Source of the DNA: Oscillospiraceae bacterium
GTDB lineage: Bacteria > Bacillota > Clostridia > Oscillospirales > CAG-272
Length of the DNA: 56,672 bases
Direction: 5' to 3'
Assembly: GCA_015065385.1 (NCBI GenBank)
Contig: SVQK01000103.1
Location: 1 to 56,672, forward strand
Positions 22,855-31,076 of the stretch are shown one piece after another (the stretch's first letter is position 1; every line of letters starts with the position of its first letter). The position numbers and the translations under genes are program-made. Under the pieces are notes generated by a model. The model saw nothing but the letters and a program-made list of their open reading frames with translations. It was not told the DNA's origin and did not search any database.

Positions 22855-24696
22855 TTATTCCATAAACTGTTTGTGCCAGGTGAGGAAGGTGTAGGCCGTC
22901 CAGATCTTCCGCTGATTGCGCACGGCTCCGGCCTTGTGGTTGTCCAGCAGCTTCATCAGCGCGGCCTGATCGAAATATTCCGCGGCAACGTCGGAGGAAA
23001 AGGCCTCTTTCGCGTATCCGTAGTACTTATCTTCCATGAACCACTGGCGGATCGGAACGGGGAATCCCTTCTTCGGCCTGTGCGCCCACGCATCCGGCAG
23101 GGTCTTGTTGGCGGCGGTCCGGAGCACGGCCTTGGTGTCGTGACCGTCGATCTTGTACTGCGCCGGGAGTTGCTGCGCTTCCGCCATGACCTCCTTGTCG
23201 AGATACGGGACCCGCAGCTCGAGGGAGTGCGCCATGCTCATTTTGTCCGCTTTCAGGAGGATGTCTCCGGGCAGCCAGAGATTGAGATCCAGATACTGCT
23301 TCTTCTCGAGCTCCGAGAGTCCCTTCGTCTTCTCGTAAATCGGTCCGGTAATATCGCCGACGGCTGGGCCTTTTTTGTACTTATCCCGCAGAATGGACAG
23401 CGCTTCGTCCTCTGGGAAGACAAGCGCCTGCCCGATGAACCACATTTCCGGGATCCCCGCGCCTTTGATCAGAAAATCGTGTCCCTTGAAGTAGGGCATG
23501 CGGGAGGCAAACCGCGCCGCGCCGCGACGGAGAAAGCCGGGGATCTTCCGGTATTTCTGCATCGAGGGATCAAGGTCGTACCATTCGTATCCGGCGTAGA
23601 TCTCGTCCGCTCCCTCCCCGGACAGAACCACTGTCACATGCTCTCTCGCCAGCTTCGCAAGGAAATAAAGGGGAACTGAAGAGGGATTGGACTGCGGCTC
23701 GTCCATGTGATACTGAATGGTGGAGAACGCGTCAAAGCATTCGTCCGCCGTGATGTGTTTCAGATAGTTCGCTACGCCCAGCCGTTCGGAAAGCTCCTTC
23801 GCCTCGCTCGTTTCGTCGAACTTCTCGAAGTTGAATCCCACCGAGAAGGTGTCGTTCGGCATGAGCACCGCCGTGATATAGGACGAATCCACGCCTCCCG
23901 AGAGGAAGGAACCGACCTTCACGTCGCTGATCCTGTGCGCGTTTACGGATTCATGCACCCGCGCGTCGATCTGCTCCGCCGCCTCTTCGTAGGAGAGGGA
24001 GGTCTTCTTCGTGAAATCCACGTCCCAGTACCGGGTCTTCTCCATCTTTCCATCCCGGAAGGTGAAGCGGTGCGCGGGGGGCAGCTTGAACACGCCCTTG
24101 AAAAAGGTCTCCTCCATGGAGGAATACTGGAAGGTGAGATAGGGTCTGAGGGCGTTTTCATTGACCCTTGGGTCAAACTCCGGATGCTCGAGGAAGGATT
24201 TGATCTCCGAACCGAAAATGAGGTGTCCGTGATCGGTGAAGGTGTAATAGAACGGCTTGATGCCGAAGGGATCGCGCGCGCCGGACAGGGTGTTCGTCTT
24301 CGAATCCCAGATAGCAAAGGCAAACATGCCGCGGAGCCGGTCTGTGACCTCGATTCCCCATTCCTCGTAGCCGTGCAGAATGGTTTCGGTGTCGCAGCGG
24401 GTGCGGAACACATATCCTTTTGCGATCAGCTCGTCCCGCAGCTCCATGAAGTTGTAGATCTCGCCGTTGAATACGATCGCAACTGTCCCGTCCTCGCTGT
24501 ACATCGGCTGGGAACCGCCCGCGAGGTCGATGATTGAGAGGCGGCGGAAACCGAATGCGACGGAATTGCCGTCGTTGTCTCCGGTGATGAAATACCCGTC
24601 GGAGTCCGGGCCGCGGTGGATGATCCGGTCCGCCATCTTCCGGATGACCGTCTCGCGCCTGTCAAGAATGCCGGTAAAGCCTGCAAAGCCGCACAT
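22855..24696 (-). CDS. asnB: Asparagine synthetase (glutamine-hydrolysing) family, AsnB/AsnH-like
   Basis: 613 residues. The start must be ATG 24696 because the next residue is the glutaminase nucleophile Cys2 (MCGFAGFTG); a frame upstream to 24717 would bury it. The N-terminal glutaminase has FGFRRLSIIDLAGGSQPM, FNGEIYNFMELRDEL and RGMFAFAIWD; the synthetase half has the PP-loop GSFLSGGVDSSYITAVL and VVLSGEGADEIYAGYEWY. AAAGGA lies about ten bases upstream. It could make free L-Asn, but as first gene of the racemase, ligase and murE operon (gap 13 bases) it may amidate D-Asp in the cell wall, as AsnH does in Lactococcus. Confidence 0.9.
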   Translation of the reverse strand: MCGFAGFTGILDRRETVIRKMADRIIHRGPDSDGYFITGDNDGNSVAFGFRRLSIIDLAGGSQPMYSEDGTVAIVFNGEIYNFMELRDELIAKGYVFRTRCDTETILHGYEEWGIEVTDRLRGMFAFAIWDSKTNTLSGARDPFGIKPFYYTFTDHGHLIFGSEIKSFLEHPEFDPRVNENALRPYLTFQYSSMEETFFKGVFKLPPAHRFTFRDGKMEKTRYWDVDFTKKTSLSYEEAAEQIDARVHESVNAHRISDVKVGSFLSGGVDSSYITAVLMPNDTFSVGFNFEKFDETSEAKELSERLGVANYLKHITADECFDAFSTIQYHMDEPQSNPSSVPLYFLAKLAREHVTVVLSGEGADEIYAGYEWYDLDPSMQKYRKIPGFLRRGAARFASRMPYFKGHDFLIKGAGIPEMWFIGQALVFPEDEALSILRDKYKKGPAVGDITGPIYEKTKGLSELEKKQYLDLNLWLPGDILLKADKMSMAHSLELRVPYLDKEVMAEAQQLPAQYKIDGHDTKAVLRTAANKTLPDAWAHRPKKGFPVPIRQWFMEDKYYGYAKEAFSSDVAAEYFDQAALMKLLDNHKAGAVRNQRKIWTAYTFLTWHKQFME

Positions 24697-24741
24697 ATGT
24701 GAAATCCTTTCGGACACAGATTCGATAATACACTACCTTAC

Positions 24742-24747
24742 ATTATA
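24742..24747 (-). promoter_or_regulatory. Extended -10 promoter of the asnB-ligase-racemase-murE operon
   Basis: Minus strand TATAAT (24747-24742) with TGC before it; only TTTATT is found 17 bases upstream as a weak -35. Leader is about 39 bases. Confidence 0.65.
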
Positions 24748-24834
24748 GCACAACGGAAAACGGAAATAAAGTGCGGAAAAAGAAAATTTTTATACGACGA
24801 TGAAACTTCCGTCAGATTTCCCGTCTCATTGAAC

Positions 24835-24863
24835 AAAAAACAGGCGAATTGACGCCCGTTTTT
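24835..24863 (-). terminator. Terminator of the methyltransferase-GNAT operon
   Basis: On the minus strand ACGGGCG (24859-24853) pairs with CGCCTGT (24846-24840), one G-U, followed by TTTTT(T). It starts a few bases after the stop at 24864. Confidence 0.8.
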
Positions 24864-25430
24864 TTACATGGATTTCCCGACCCGGTGAACGTACATCCGG
24901 GACGGTTCGCTCTCCCCGTACCCCGTGACCTCGCAGAAGAACTCCCATCCGTACCGCTCGTAGAATCCTTCGTGATCCGTCAGAAGATACAGCGTCCGGA
25001 TCCCGTTCTCAGACAGCTCCCGGCATGCTGCATCAAGGAGAGATCCCGCGATCCCCCGTCCCCGGTATGCCACATCGACATACACCGCGCAGACGTTCGG
25101 CGAAAGATCCGTCCGGGGATGAAAGTCGTTTTCGATCACACCGCATCCCCCGACGATCCGCTCCCCGTCGAATGCGAGGAACCAGCGGGGAACGGGCGTG
25201 TTTCCTCTCAGGCTCTCTTCCATGGATTCCCGGTATGCCTCCTCCGGGATTCCCCATCTCTCGTGGAACCATGCAGCTGCCCGGTCGATTTGTTCCGGGA
25301 GCTCGTTCAGCGTGCGTATGACGATTCCGACTTCGTTCAGATCGATCCGGTACCGCCGAACCGGGCCGTCCTCCTTCATCGCGGAAAGCTGAGGGCGGTA
25401 TTCCTCCGAAAGCCGGACGAGTTTCAGCAT
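24864..25430 (-). CDS. GNAT family N-acetyltransferase
   Basis: 188 residues from ATG 25430, seven bases after GGGAGG. The acetyl-CoA site is in VCAVYVDVAYRGRGIAGSLL, followed by DAACRELSENGIRTLYLLTD and the Tyr of FYERYGWEFF. It overlaps the previous gene's stop by seven bases and ends the operon that begins with the leader peptide. Substrate unknown. An in-frame ATG at 25436 is too close to the ribosome binding site to be preferred. Confidence 0.85.
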   Translation of the reverse strand: MLKLVRLSEEYRPQLSAMKEDGPVRRYRIDLNEVGIVIRTLNELPEQIDRAAAWFHERWGIPEEAYRESMEESLRGNTPVPRWFLAFDGERIVGGCGVIENDFHPRTDLSPNVCAVYVDVAYRGRGIAGSLLDAACRELSENGIRTLYLLTDHEGFYERYGWEFFCEVTGYGESEPSRMYVHRVGKSM

Positions 25431-26518
25431 TCCCATTCCTCCCGCAGCACGGCGTATTCGTATTCGTTGTGCCATTCTCCCCGGGTAAAGCGGGCTGCGC
25501 GAAACTCCGCTTCACGCCGCATCCCAAGCCGCTCCATCACCCGGTAGGAGGGAAGATTCCTCGTGTCGCACCGCGCGCGGATCCGGTGCAGCTCCAGCTT
25601 CCTAAAGCCGTACCGGAGCAGTCCCCGTCCCGCTTCGAGCGCGTATCCCTGATGGCGGTAGTCCGGATGCAGGATCCATCCGACTTCTCCGAGTTCGCCG
25701 GTCACATAGAGATTGCAGGCTCCCATGACCGCGCCGTCTTCGTTCCGGGTCAGTACAAACTCGTGCCGCTTCGGTTCCGCCATGGCCCAGTCCGTCATGC
25801 AGCCCTGAATGAAGGAGATCGTATCCGCCGGAGAATTCGGACCCCAGAACATGTACTTGGTGGAATCCGCGTTTCCCGCCCAGCCGTGGATCGCGTCGAA
25901 ATCGTCCATCGTCGGAGGCCGCAGGATCATCCGCTCGGTACGGATCCGGTCTCCCGCGCCTTTCTTCCGCCTCCTCCATTCCTCTCGGAGCAGGGACCAG
26001 CCGAGGATATCCCGGAACTGCCCTTCGTGGGACATGTGAAGCTCCCGCTCCGTCCCCTCGAAGGTGTAACCGTTCTTCTCCGCCACCCGGCCGGACGCAG
26101 GATTGTCCCGCACATGCCGGATGCGGAGGCGGTGATACCAGACCTCGCCGAAAAGATAGTCCGTGATCGCGCTCACAGCCTCGGTCATGAACCCCTGATT
26201 CCAGAACCGGCGGCTCATGCAGTATCCGAGCTCCGCGGCCTCCCATTTGTCGGTGGGCATGACTTCGACGTTCCCGATGATCTCCCCGTCGCGCTCCATC
26301 GCCCAGTTGTAATAATTCGGCCGTTCATAGCCCGCGACCCAGCCCTTGAGCAGCTCCCGCGTCAGGTTCACGGACTCGTGCGGCTCCCATGTCACATATT
26401 TCGTGACCTCGGGGTCGTGCGCCCAGTTGTTGTACATATCCTCAGCGTCCGTCACCCGGAAAGGGCGGAGCGTCAGCCTCGCCGTCTTGAGGATCGGCAT
26501 TCCTTTGTGATTCAGCAT
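25424..26518 (-). CDS. Tandem double GNAT (two RimJ/RimL-type domains fused)
   Basis: 364 residues made of two acetyltransferase domains of similar type. Domain 1 (about 8-185): LKTARLTLRPFRVTDAEDMY, AAELGYCMSRRFWNQGFMTE, RVAEKNGYTFEGTERELHMS. Domain 2 (about 190-360): IRTERMILRPPTMDDFDAIH, GEVGWILHPDYRHQGYALEA, SYRVMERLGMRREAEFRAAR. Each carries a complete acetyl-CoA motif, so both could be active. The class acetylates ribosomal protein N-termini, amino acids or small antibiotics. It starts one base after the methyltransferase stop. Confidence 0.87.
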   Translation of the reverse strand: MLNHKGMPILKTARLTLRPFRVTDAEDMYNNWAHDPEVTKYVTWEPHESVNLTRELLKGWVAGYERPNYYNWAMERDGEIIGNVEVMPTDKWEAAELGYCMSRRFWNQGFMTEAVSAITDYLFGEVWYHRLRIRHVRDNPASGRVAEKNGYTFEGTERELHMSHEGQFRDILGWSLLREEWRRRKKGAGDRIRTERMILRPPTMDDFDAIHGWAGNADSTKYMFWGPNSPADTISFIQGCMTDWAMAEPKRHEFVLTRNEDGAVMGACNLYVTGELGEVGWILHPDYRHQGYALEAGRGLLRYGFRKLELHRIRARCDTRNLPSYRVMERLGMRREAEFRAARFTRGEWHNEYEYAVLREEWEC

Positions 26519-26519
26519 C

Positions 26520-27353
26520 TTATCCCCTCTTTCTCCCGATGAACATCAGGTGTTCCGCAAAGCCCCAGTATTCCCGCCGCATCGAAATCGTTTCCGAGAA
26601 CCGGAGCCATTCTTCGATCTCTTCGGGCCTCCGCTTCATGATCGTCTCTTCGCAGGGTCCCATGATCCCCTCCTGCCCGAAGCACACGACCGGATCCAGC
26701 GGGAACCGCGCCATGAACGGCTCGATATCGCAGACGTCGGAAAAGTGCGCCCGCGTGAAACCGTCCCCGGACCAGCTTTCTCCCCGCAGCAGAGCAGCAC
26801 GGAAATCAAGTTCGGACGGATTTTCCGTCAGAATGGGCGCGTTGTCCGGATACTTCATCCGAAAGTGCAGATCCGCCGTCGTGAGGATGAAGGAGGCGCA
26901 GAGCAGCCCGCCCGGTTTCAAAAGGGACAGCGCCTCCCGGACAGCCTCCTCACGCTCCTCTTCCTCCAGCAGATGGTAGAGCGGCCCCATGAGGAGTACG
27001 GCGTCAAATCCACCGTCCGGCAGGTATCCCCGCTCCCGGAGAGCCGATCCGGCGGAAAGCGCGTCTGCCGCAGCGGCACGGATTTCCACGCCCGCTTCTT
27101 TGGCATGTTCTTCCGCCAGCCGGACGTTTTCCTCCGCCAGATCGAGCAGGGTCACCCGGCATCCCCGCCCGGCAAGGTGGATCGAATACCGCCCGGGTCC
27201 GCCGCCGATATCGAGAACCCGATCCCCCGGTGCGATCATCCGGTCGAGAAACCGGCAGGTCAGAAGAAACTCCGGACGATGGTCGATCCTCTCCCATTCC
27301 TGCTTCGCCGTGCTGTTGTAGTATTCCCGTACCTGTTCGCGGTCTGTTTTCAT
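26520..27353 (-). CDS. Class I SAM-dependent methyltransferase (operon copy 2)
   Basis: 277 residues, soluble. SAM-binding motif I is VLDIGGGPGRYSIHLAGRGC, motif II region VTLLDLAEENVRLAEEHAKE, and FDAVLLMGPLYHLLEEEERE with LSLLKPGGLLCASFI further on. It resembles its upstream neighbour in layout (GPLYHLL versus GPMYHLF), so the pair probably came from an old duplication. Its ATG overlaps the neighbour's stop by four bases. The target (small molecule or RNA) cannot be told from the sequence. Confidence 0.85.
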   Translation of the reverse strand: MKTDREQVREYYNSTAKQEWERIDHRPEFLLTCRFLDRMIAPGDRVLDIGGGPGRYSIHLAGRGCRVTLLDLAEENVRLAEEHAKEAGVEIRAAAADALSAGSALRERGYLPDGGFDAVLLMGPLYHLLEEEEREEAVREALSLLKPGGLLCASFILTTADLHFRMKYPDNAPILTENPSELDFRAALLRGESWSGDGFTRAHFSDVCDIEPFMARFPLDPVVCFGQEGIMGPCEETIMKRRPEEIEEWLRFSETISMRREYWGFAEHLMFIGRKRG

Positions 27354-28150
27354 GACGCCGCTCCCTCCTTTTTCAGAATATCCAGCGTATGGAAGGACAG
27401 CCCCACCAGATCCTCACGTTCGCGGATTGCTCTGTGATAGGCCAGCCACGCTTCAAACTCTTCTTCGCTCATCGAGTCCACCATGTCCCGGAAGTAGTTC
27501 GTGAACATATCCGTCCCCACAAAATGGAGCCGACGGACGGGAAGAGATGCGGTCATTGCAAAGATCCGATCCCTTCTCCACAGCACGAACAGATCTTCCG
27601 GCCTTGAATGACATTGGAAGGTAACCGGATCGATCATCCCCTTTTCAAGACAGGGGAGAATGCTGTGCCGACCGAACCCGAAGGACACTACCGTCCCTTC
27701 GTTCATGGTGTAGGAGACAAAGACGATACCTCCGGTTTTGGTCACCCGGACAGCCTCGGACAAAGCCGCGCGCTGTTCCTCTTCCGTGAAAAGATGGTAC
27801 ATCGGGCCGAGCAGGAGCGTCAGATCGAACGTCCCCTCCTTGAAGCAGGAGAGATCCGTTGCCGTTCCCTGCCGGATCGAAACGTCCTCCCCCGGCTCCG
27901 TCTTCTCCCGGAACAGTTCGATGTTGCGCGGAATCAGCTCCACGGCGTCCACCCGGTGCTCCATCCTTGCGAGCGCGTGAGAATACCGACCGCTGCCCGG
28001 TCCGATTTCGAGGATCCGGTCTCCCGCTGAGAGATACCGCCGGATATAGTCGAGCGTGGTGAGGTATTCCACGGAATTGTGCCGCTTGTCAAAGCGTTCG
28101 TCCTCGTTGTACGAACTGTAGTAAGCGTTCAGGAAATCGTAGGCGTTCAT
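27350..28150 (-). CDS. Class I SAM-dependent methyltransferase (operon copy 1, behind attenuator)
   Basis: 266 residues. Motif I is ILEIGPGSGRYSHALARMEH, then VDAVELIPRNIELFREKTEP, and TFDLTLLLGPMYHLFTEEEQ, with EAVRVTKTGGIVFVSY. It starts at ATG 28150, nine bases after GGGAGG (28165-28160). The ribosome binding site lies just after an intrinsic terminator (28210-28170), so expression depends on read-through controlled by the upstream leader. That design is common for inducible antibiotic-resistance genes, which makes a resistance or stress role plausible for this operon but does not show it. Confidence 0.85.
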   Translation of the reverse strand: MNAYDFLNAYYSSYNEDERFDKRHNSVEYLTTLDYIRRYLSAGDRILEIGPGSGRYSHALARMEHRVDAVELIPRNIELFREKTEPGEDVSIRQGTATDLSCFKEGTFDLTLLLGPMYHLFTEEEQRAALSEAVRVTKTGGIVFVSYTMNEGTVVSFGFGRHSILPCLEKGMIDPVTFQCHSRPEDLFVLWRRDRIFAMTASLPVRRLHFVGTDMFTNYFRDMVDSMSEEEFEAWLAYHRAIREREDLVGLSFHTLDILKKEGAAS

Positions 28151-28169
28151 GGCGCGTCACCTCCCGAAT

Positions 28170-28210
28170 AAAAAAGCGGCGTTCCGAAGAATCTGCCTCC
28201 GGGACGCCGC
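28170..28210 (-). terminator. Attenuator terminator in front of the methyltransferase operon
   Basis: On the minus strand GCGGCGTCCCG (28210-28200) pairs with CGGAACGCCGC (28186-28176), ten pairs with one C-A mismatch, followed by TTTTTTATT. It ends just before the GGGAGG of the first structural gene. Its 5' arm can instead pair with 28269-28259. Confidence 0.85.
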
Positions 28211-28238
28211 CGCATTTGAATCCTCTGACTCGGACGAA

Positions 28239-28340
28239 TCATGTGGGATCGCGGAAAAGTCCCGGGCAGTTCCATACGGAAACGGGATTCATCATCGGGT
28301 GAATATTCAGTTCATATCGAAGCGCAGAAACCGTCTTCAT
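28239..28340 (-). CDS. Leader peptide (33 residues) of a predicted ribosome-mediated attenuator
   Basis: A short ORF from ATG 28340 to TGA 28239. It begins MKTVSALRYELNIHPMMNP and ends VSVWNCPGLFRDPT. AAAGGA (28357-28352) lies 11 bases upstream and a consensus promoter 27 bases further. The mRNA has four segments that can pair in alternation: 1 (28354-28343) with 2 (28266-28253); 2 (28269-28259) with 3 (28205-28193); 3 with 4 as the terminator. Segment 1 overlaps the ribosome binding site and segment 2 covers codons 24-30, so ribosome position on this ORF decides which pairing forms. No similarity to a known leader is claimed. Confidence 0.75.
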   Translation of the reverse strand: MKTVSALRYELNIHPMMNPVSVWNCPGLFRDPT

Positions 28341-28373
28341 GTCCCGGACTTTCCTTTCAGCGAAATTTTCCAC

Positions 28374-28403
28374 AGTATAGCACAGGCATCCCCCTTTTGT
28401 CAA
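28374..28403 (-). promoter_or_regulatory. Sigma-A promoter of the leader-methyltransferase operon
   Basis: Minus strand TTGACA (28403-28398), 18-base spacer, TATACT (28379-28374) with TGC before the -10. Predicted transcript start near 28367, giving a leader of about 217 bases to the first structural gene. Confidence 0.85.
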
Positions 28404-28478
28404 CCGTCTTTTCAAAAAAAGTTCACAGATTTATGATTAATTGTGCGAAAAAGGTTTCGAAAACAGGGGAGTACGATC

Positions 28479-31016
28479 TTATGCGCGGAGGACGAGAGTT
28501 CCGGATACGGCGGTATCTTCCGCCAGACGGACCGTATCGCCGTCCTGACCGAATCCGACTTCCGCGCCGTCCGCCGTAACGGAAGAAACGCAGAGAGCCG
28601 TCACGACTTCCCGCACGTTCAGCGAGCCGCCGAGGACCGTCACGGTCATTCCGCCGTCAGCGATCTCCACCCGGCCCCACGCTCCTTCGAGAGACCAGAA
28701 GCAGCGGAAGGGATTCGCATCGATCCGGGGCAGCCAGCCGATCCGCTTCTTCGTCATGTCAAAGACAAATCCGGAGAGGATGGGCAGGAAGGAGAAGGAC
28801 GCCATGCTCCTGGCGTAGTTGGAGCCGCATTCGATTTCGTTCCACGGATTCCGCTTTGCGCCGTCGTAACGGTCGCGGACCGAGCGGACGATTTCAAGTC
28901 CTTCGTCGTTCATGCCCTCCGCCATCATCAGGCCGGCCAGCGCGTACTCGAAGCCGTGCATGGTCTCCTGACAGTAGGGAATCGGGATCGCGGGCTTCTT
29001 CGCCCCGTCCGGATAGACGCAGATCACCGCCCCGCGCTCGCCGTTGACCGAGTAGAGCCGGAAGGGGTTGTACCGCTCTCTCGCGGGCCCGGCGTAGTTG
29101 TGCTCATAGAGGGAGCGGAGCGCGGTTTTTCTCTGCTCCGGATCGAAGATGTCGCCAAGTCCGAGAATGTCGGCGTGCCACTGCGCGAGAAGCTGGTCGA
29201 TTTCCGAGCCTTCGCCGATCTGGTATTTCATTTGTCCGGCCTCGTCGTTCCAGTAACTCATGGCGGACCCGCATTCCGTGTAAGGCTCGAGCTTCGCTTT
29301 GTCGGAAAGATCCACCTTCTGGAAATACCACTTGCCGTTGAAGAGATTCTCGTCCGTCCACTTTCTCCCTTTGGCGAAAAGATCCTCGTAGAGCCTTGCG
29401 GATTCCTCCTCGCCCATCGCACGCGCCATCTCCGCGCCGCATTTCAGCGCGCAGAGGTAGAAGCCCTCGAGCCACGAGGACGGTCCGAAGAGCTCCATGT
29501 CGAGAGTGTGGTGCTGGCGTCCCTCGAGAACGCCGTCCATATCCCGGTCCCATCCGTCGAAGTTGTTCGGATTCCACGCGTATTCGAGGGAGGCCTTGAT
29601 GCCCTCCCAGTTGGCACGGAGCCAGTCGGTGTCGCCGGAGATCTTCCATTCGCGCCACGACTTGATGACGCCGCCCATCTGTCCGTCCACGCAGGCACGC
29701 CAAGTTCCGCGCGCGCGTCCGAGCGGCAGCTGCATCCGGAACTGCATCCGTCCGTTTTCGTCCCTGTTGTACCGGTAGTCGAGATCCCGGATGGACCGTT
29801 CGAGGGAGGGGAAGAGGAAACACAGCGCGTAGGCGTAGTTCCAGACGTGCGCGCAGGTCCCCTCACAGGATCCGCTGTGCTCGTTCAGACCTTCCCAGCC
29901 GTAAAACTCGCCGTTCTCGAGCCGGAAGACTGTTGCGGTTTTCAGAACGGACATCGTGGCGGAGGCGGCTTCGATCACCTCGTCCGGCAGGGTGGAGGAG
30001 AAGAACTCGTCCCTGAACCGCACCGTTTTGGCTAATAGCTCGTCCCAGTTGGCAAGGGCGTAGGTCGCGCTGTCGGCGGAGTCTTCAAAAACCGTGGCAT
30101 AGTAGTTCTTCCATGTGACGTCCCGTCCGTTTTCGTCCTTCATAGGATTCCAGTAGTTGAAGTTGTTCGGCTTGTTCCACGCGAGCACGAACCGGAAGGA
30201 TCCGCATTCACCGGGAGCGAGACGCTTCTTTACGGCGAGCGTGGCATGATCTCCGCCTGCGTCCCAGTCGTAGCGGCGGTTTGTGAAATCGGTACCTTCG
30301 GTGAAGTTGCGCCAGAAGGTCTCAACGGCGTCGCTCCATCCGCCACGGTACCAGTATTCCTGCGCGGATCCGGAGAGATCGGAGGTGGCGACGGTCAGAT
30401 CGCACTTATCCGGATCGTCGTCCGCGACGTCCTTCTGACCGAGCTTGATCCCGCGCAGACGGTAGTTCTCGAAATACGAGTTGACGGAGGGGCTGTTGGG
30501 GTTGCGCACGGAGAAGGCAGCGGAAAAATCAAGCGTCTCGCCGGATCCGTTCTCAATGAGGATCTCAAAAAACGCCGCCGGGATGGAGGAGTCCTTGTCG
30601 TTCAGAGGGATCATCGGGTTGAACGCGAAGAGCTTGGCGCGGCCCGGGAAATGGGGATCGTCGAAGGTGATTTCCGCCGTCGGGAATTTCCCCTCGAAGA
30701 CATGCTCCGCGAAATGCGGGAATCCCGCCATGGTCCCGCCGGGCATGCCGTGGCCGAAGTTCAGGCCGTACTGCCCGCTCATATCCTGATCGTAGTCGCC
30801 GTTCAGAACGCGGGCGTCTACGAGCGTTCCGTCGGGCTTCTCCGCTTTGACGGCAAAGTGGGAGAATCCGTTGAGCGATCCTTTTGCGGGCCGGTTGTAG
30901 ATCTCCCAGTCCAGAAGGCGCCCGTTCCCGCCGAGACCTATGGAACCGGATCCGATCCCGCCGAGGGGGAAGGAGATTTTCGAGGTGGCCGAACCCTTGT
31001 ACGTTGTGCGAATCAT
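28479..31016 (-). CDS. Glycoside hydrolase family 116-like (GBA2-type beta-glucosidase/glucosylceramidase)
   Basis: 845 residues, no signal peptide. The N-terminal beta-sandwich (about 1-330) starts SFPLGGIGSGSIGLGGNGRL, typical of GH116/DUF608 proteins. The (alpha/alpha)6 barrel has SCEGTCAHVWNYAYALCFLF, DGQMGGVIKSWREWKISGDT, a DMDGVLEGRQHHTLDMELFG motif equivalent to the catalytic NTYD/E region, and GPSSWLEGFYLCALKCGAEM. These enzymes remove beta-glucose, xylose or GlcNAc from glycosides or lipids. It follows a DMT transporter gene by 60 bases on the same strand; the transporter may bring in or export a matching small molecule. Confidence 0.82.
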   Translation of the reverse strand: MIRTTYKGSATSKISFPLGGIGSGSIGLGGNGRLLDWEIYNRPAKGSLNGFSHFAVKAEKPDGTLVDARVLNGDYDQDMSGQYGLNFGHGMPGGTMAGFPHFAEHVFEGKFPTAEITFDDPHFPGRAKLFAFNPMIPLNDKDSSIPAAFFEILIENGSGETLDFSAAFSVRNPNSPSVNSYFENYRLRGIKLGQKDVADDDPDKCDLTVATSDLSGSAQEYWYRGGWSDAVETFWRNFTEGTDFTNRRYDWDAGGDHATLAVKKRLAPGECGSFRFVLAWNKPNNFNYWNPMKDENGRDVTWKNYYATVFEDSADSATYALANWDELLAKTVRFRDEFFSSTLPDEVIEAASATMSVLKTATVFRLENGEFYGWEGLNEHSGSCEGTCAHVWNYAYALCFLFPSLERSIRDLDYRYNRDENGRMQFRMQLPLGRARGTWRACVDGQMGGVIKSWREWKISGDTDWLRANWEGIKASLEYAWNPNNFDGWDRDMDGVLEGRQHHTLDMELFGPSSWLEGFYLCALKCGAEMARAMGEEESARLYEDLFAKGRKWTDENLFNGKWYFQKVDLSDKAKLEPYTECGSAMSYWNDEAGQMKYQIGEGSEIDQLLAQWHADILGLGDIFDPEQRKTALRSLYEHNYAGPARERYNPFRLYSVNGERGAVICVYPDGAKKPAIPIPYCQETMHGFEYALAGLMMAEGMNDEGLEIVRSVRDRYDGAKRNPWNEIECGSNYARSMASFSFLPILSGFVFDMTKKRIGWLPRIDANPFRCFWSLEGAWGRVEIADGGMTVTVLGGSLNVREVVTALCVSSVTADGAEVGFGQDGDTVRLAEDTAVSGTLVLRA

Positions 31017-31076
31017 GGCTGAATCCTTTCTTGATACAGAATGATTGAGAAAACCGAAAACCTTGCGGGGCAGTGC

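Noticed and set aside
28443..30035. 530-codon open frame on the plus strand
   Set aside because: Opposite the GH116 gene; no recognisable motif and no ribosome binding site.
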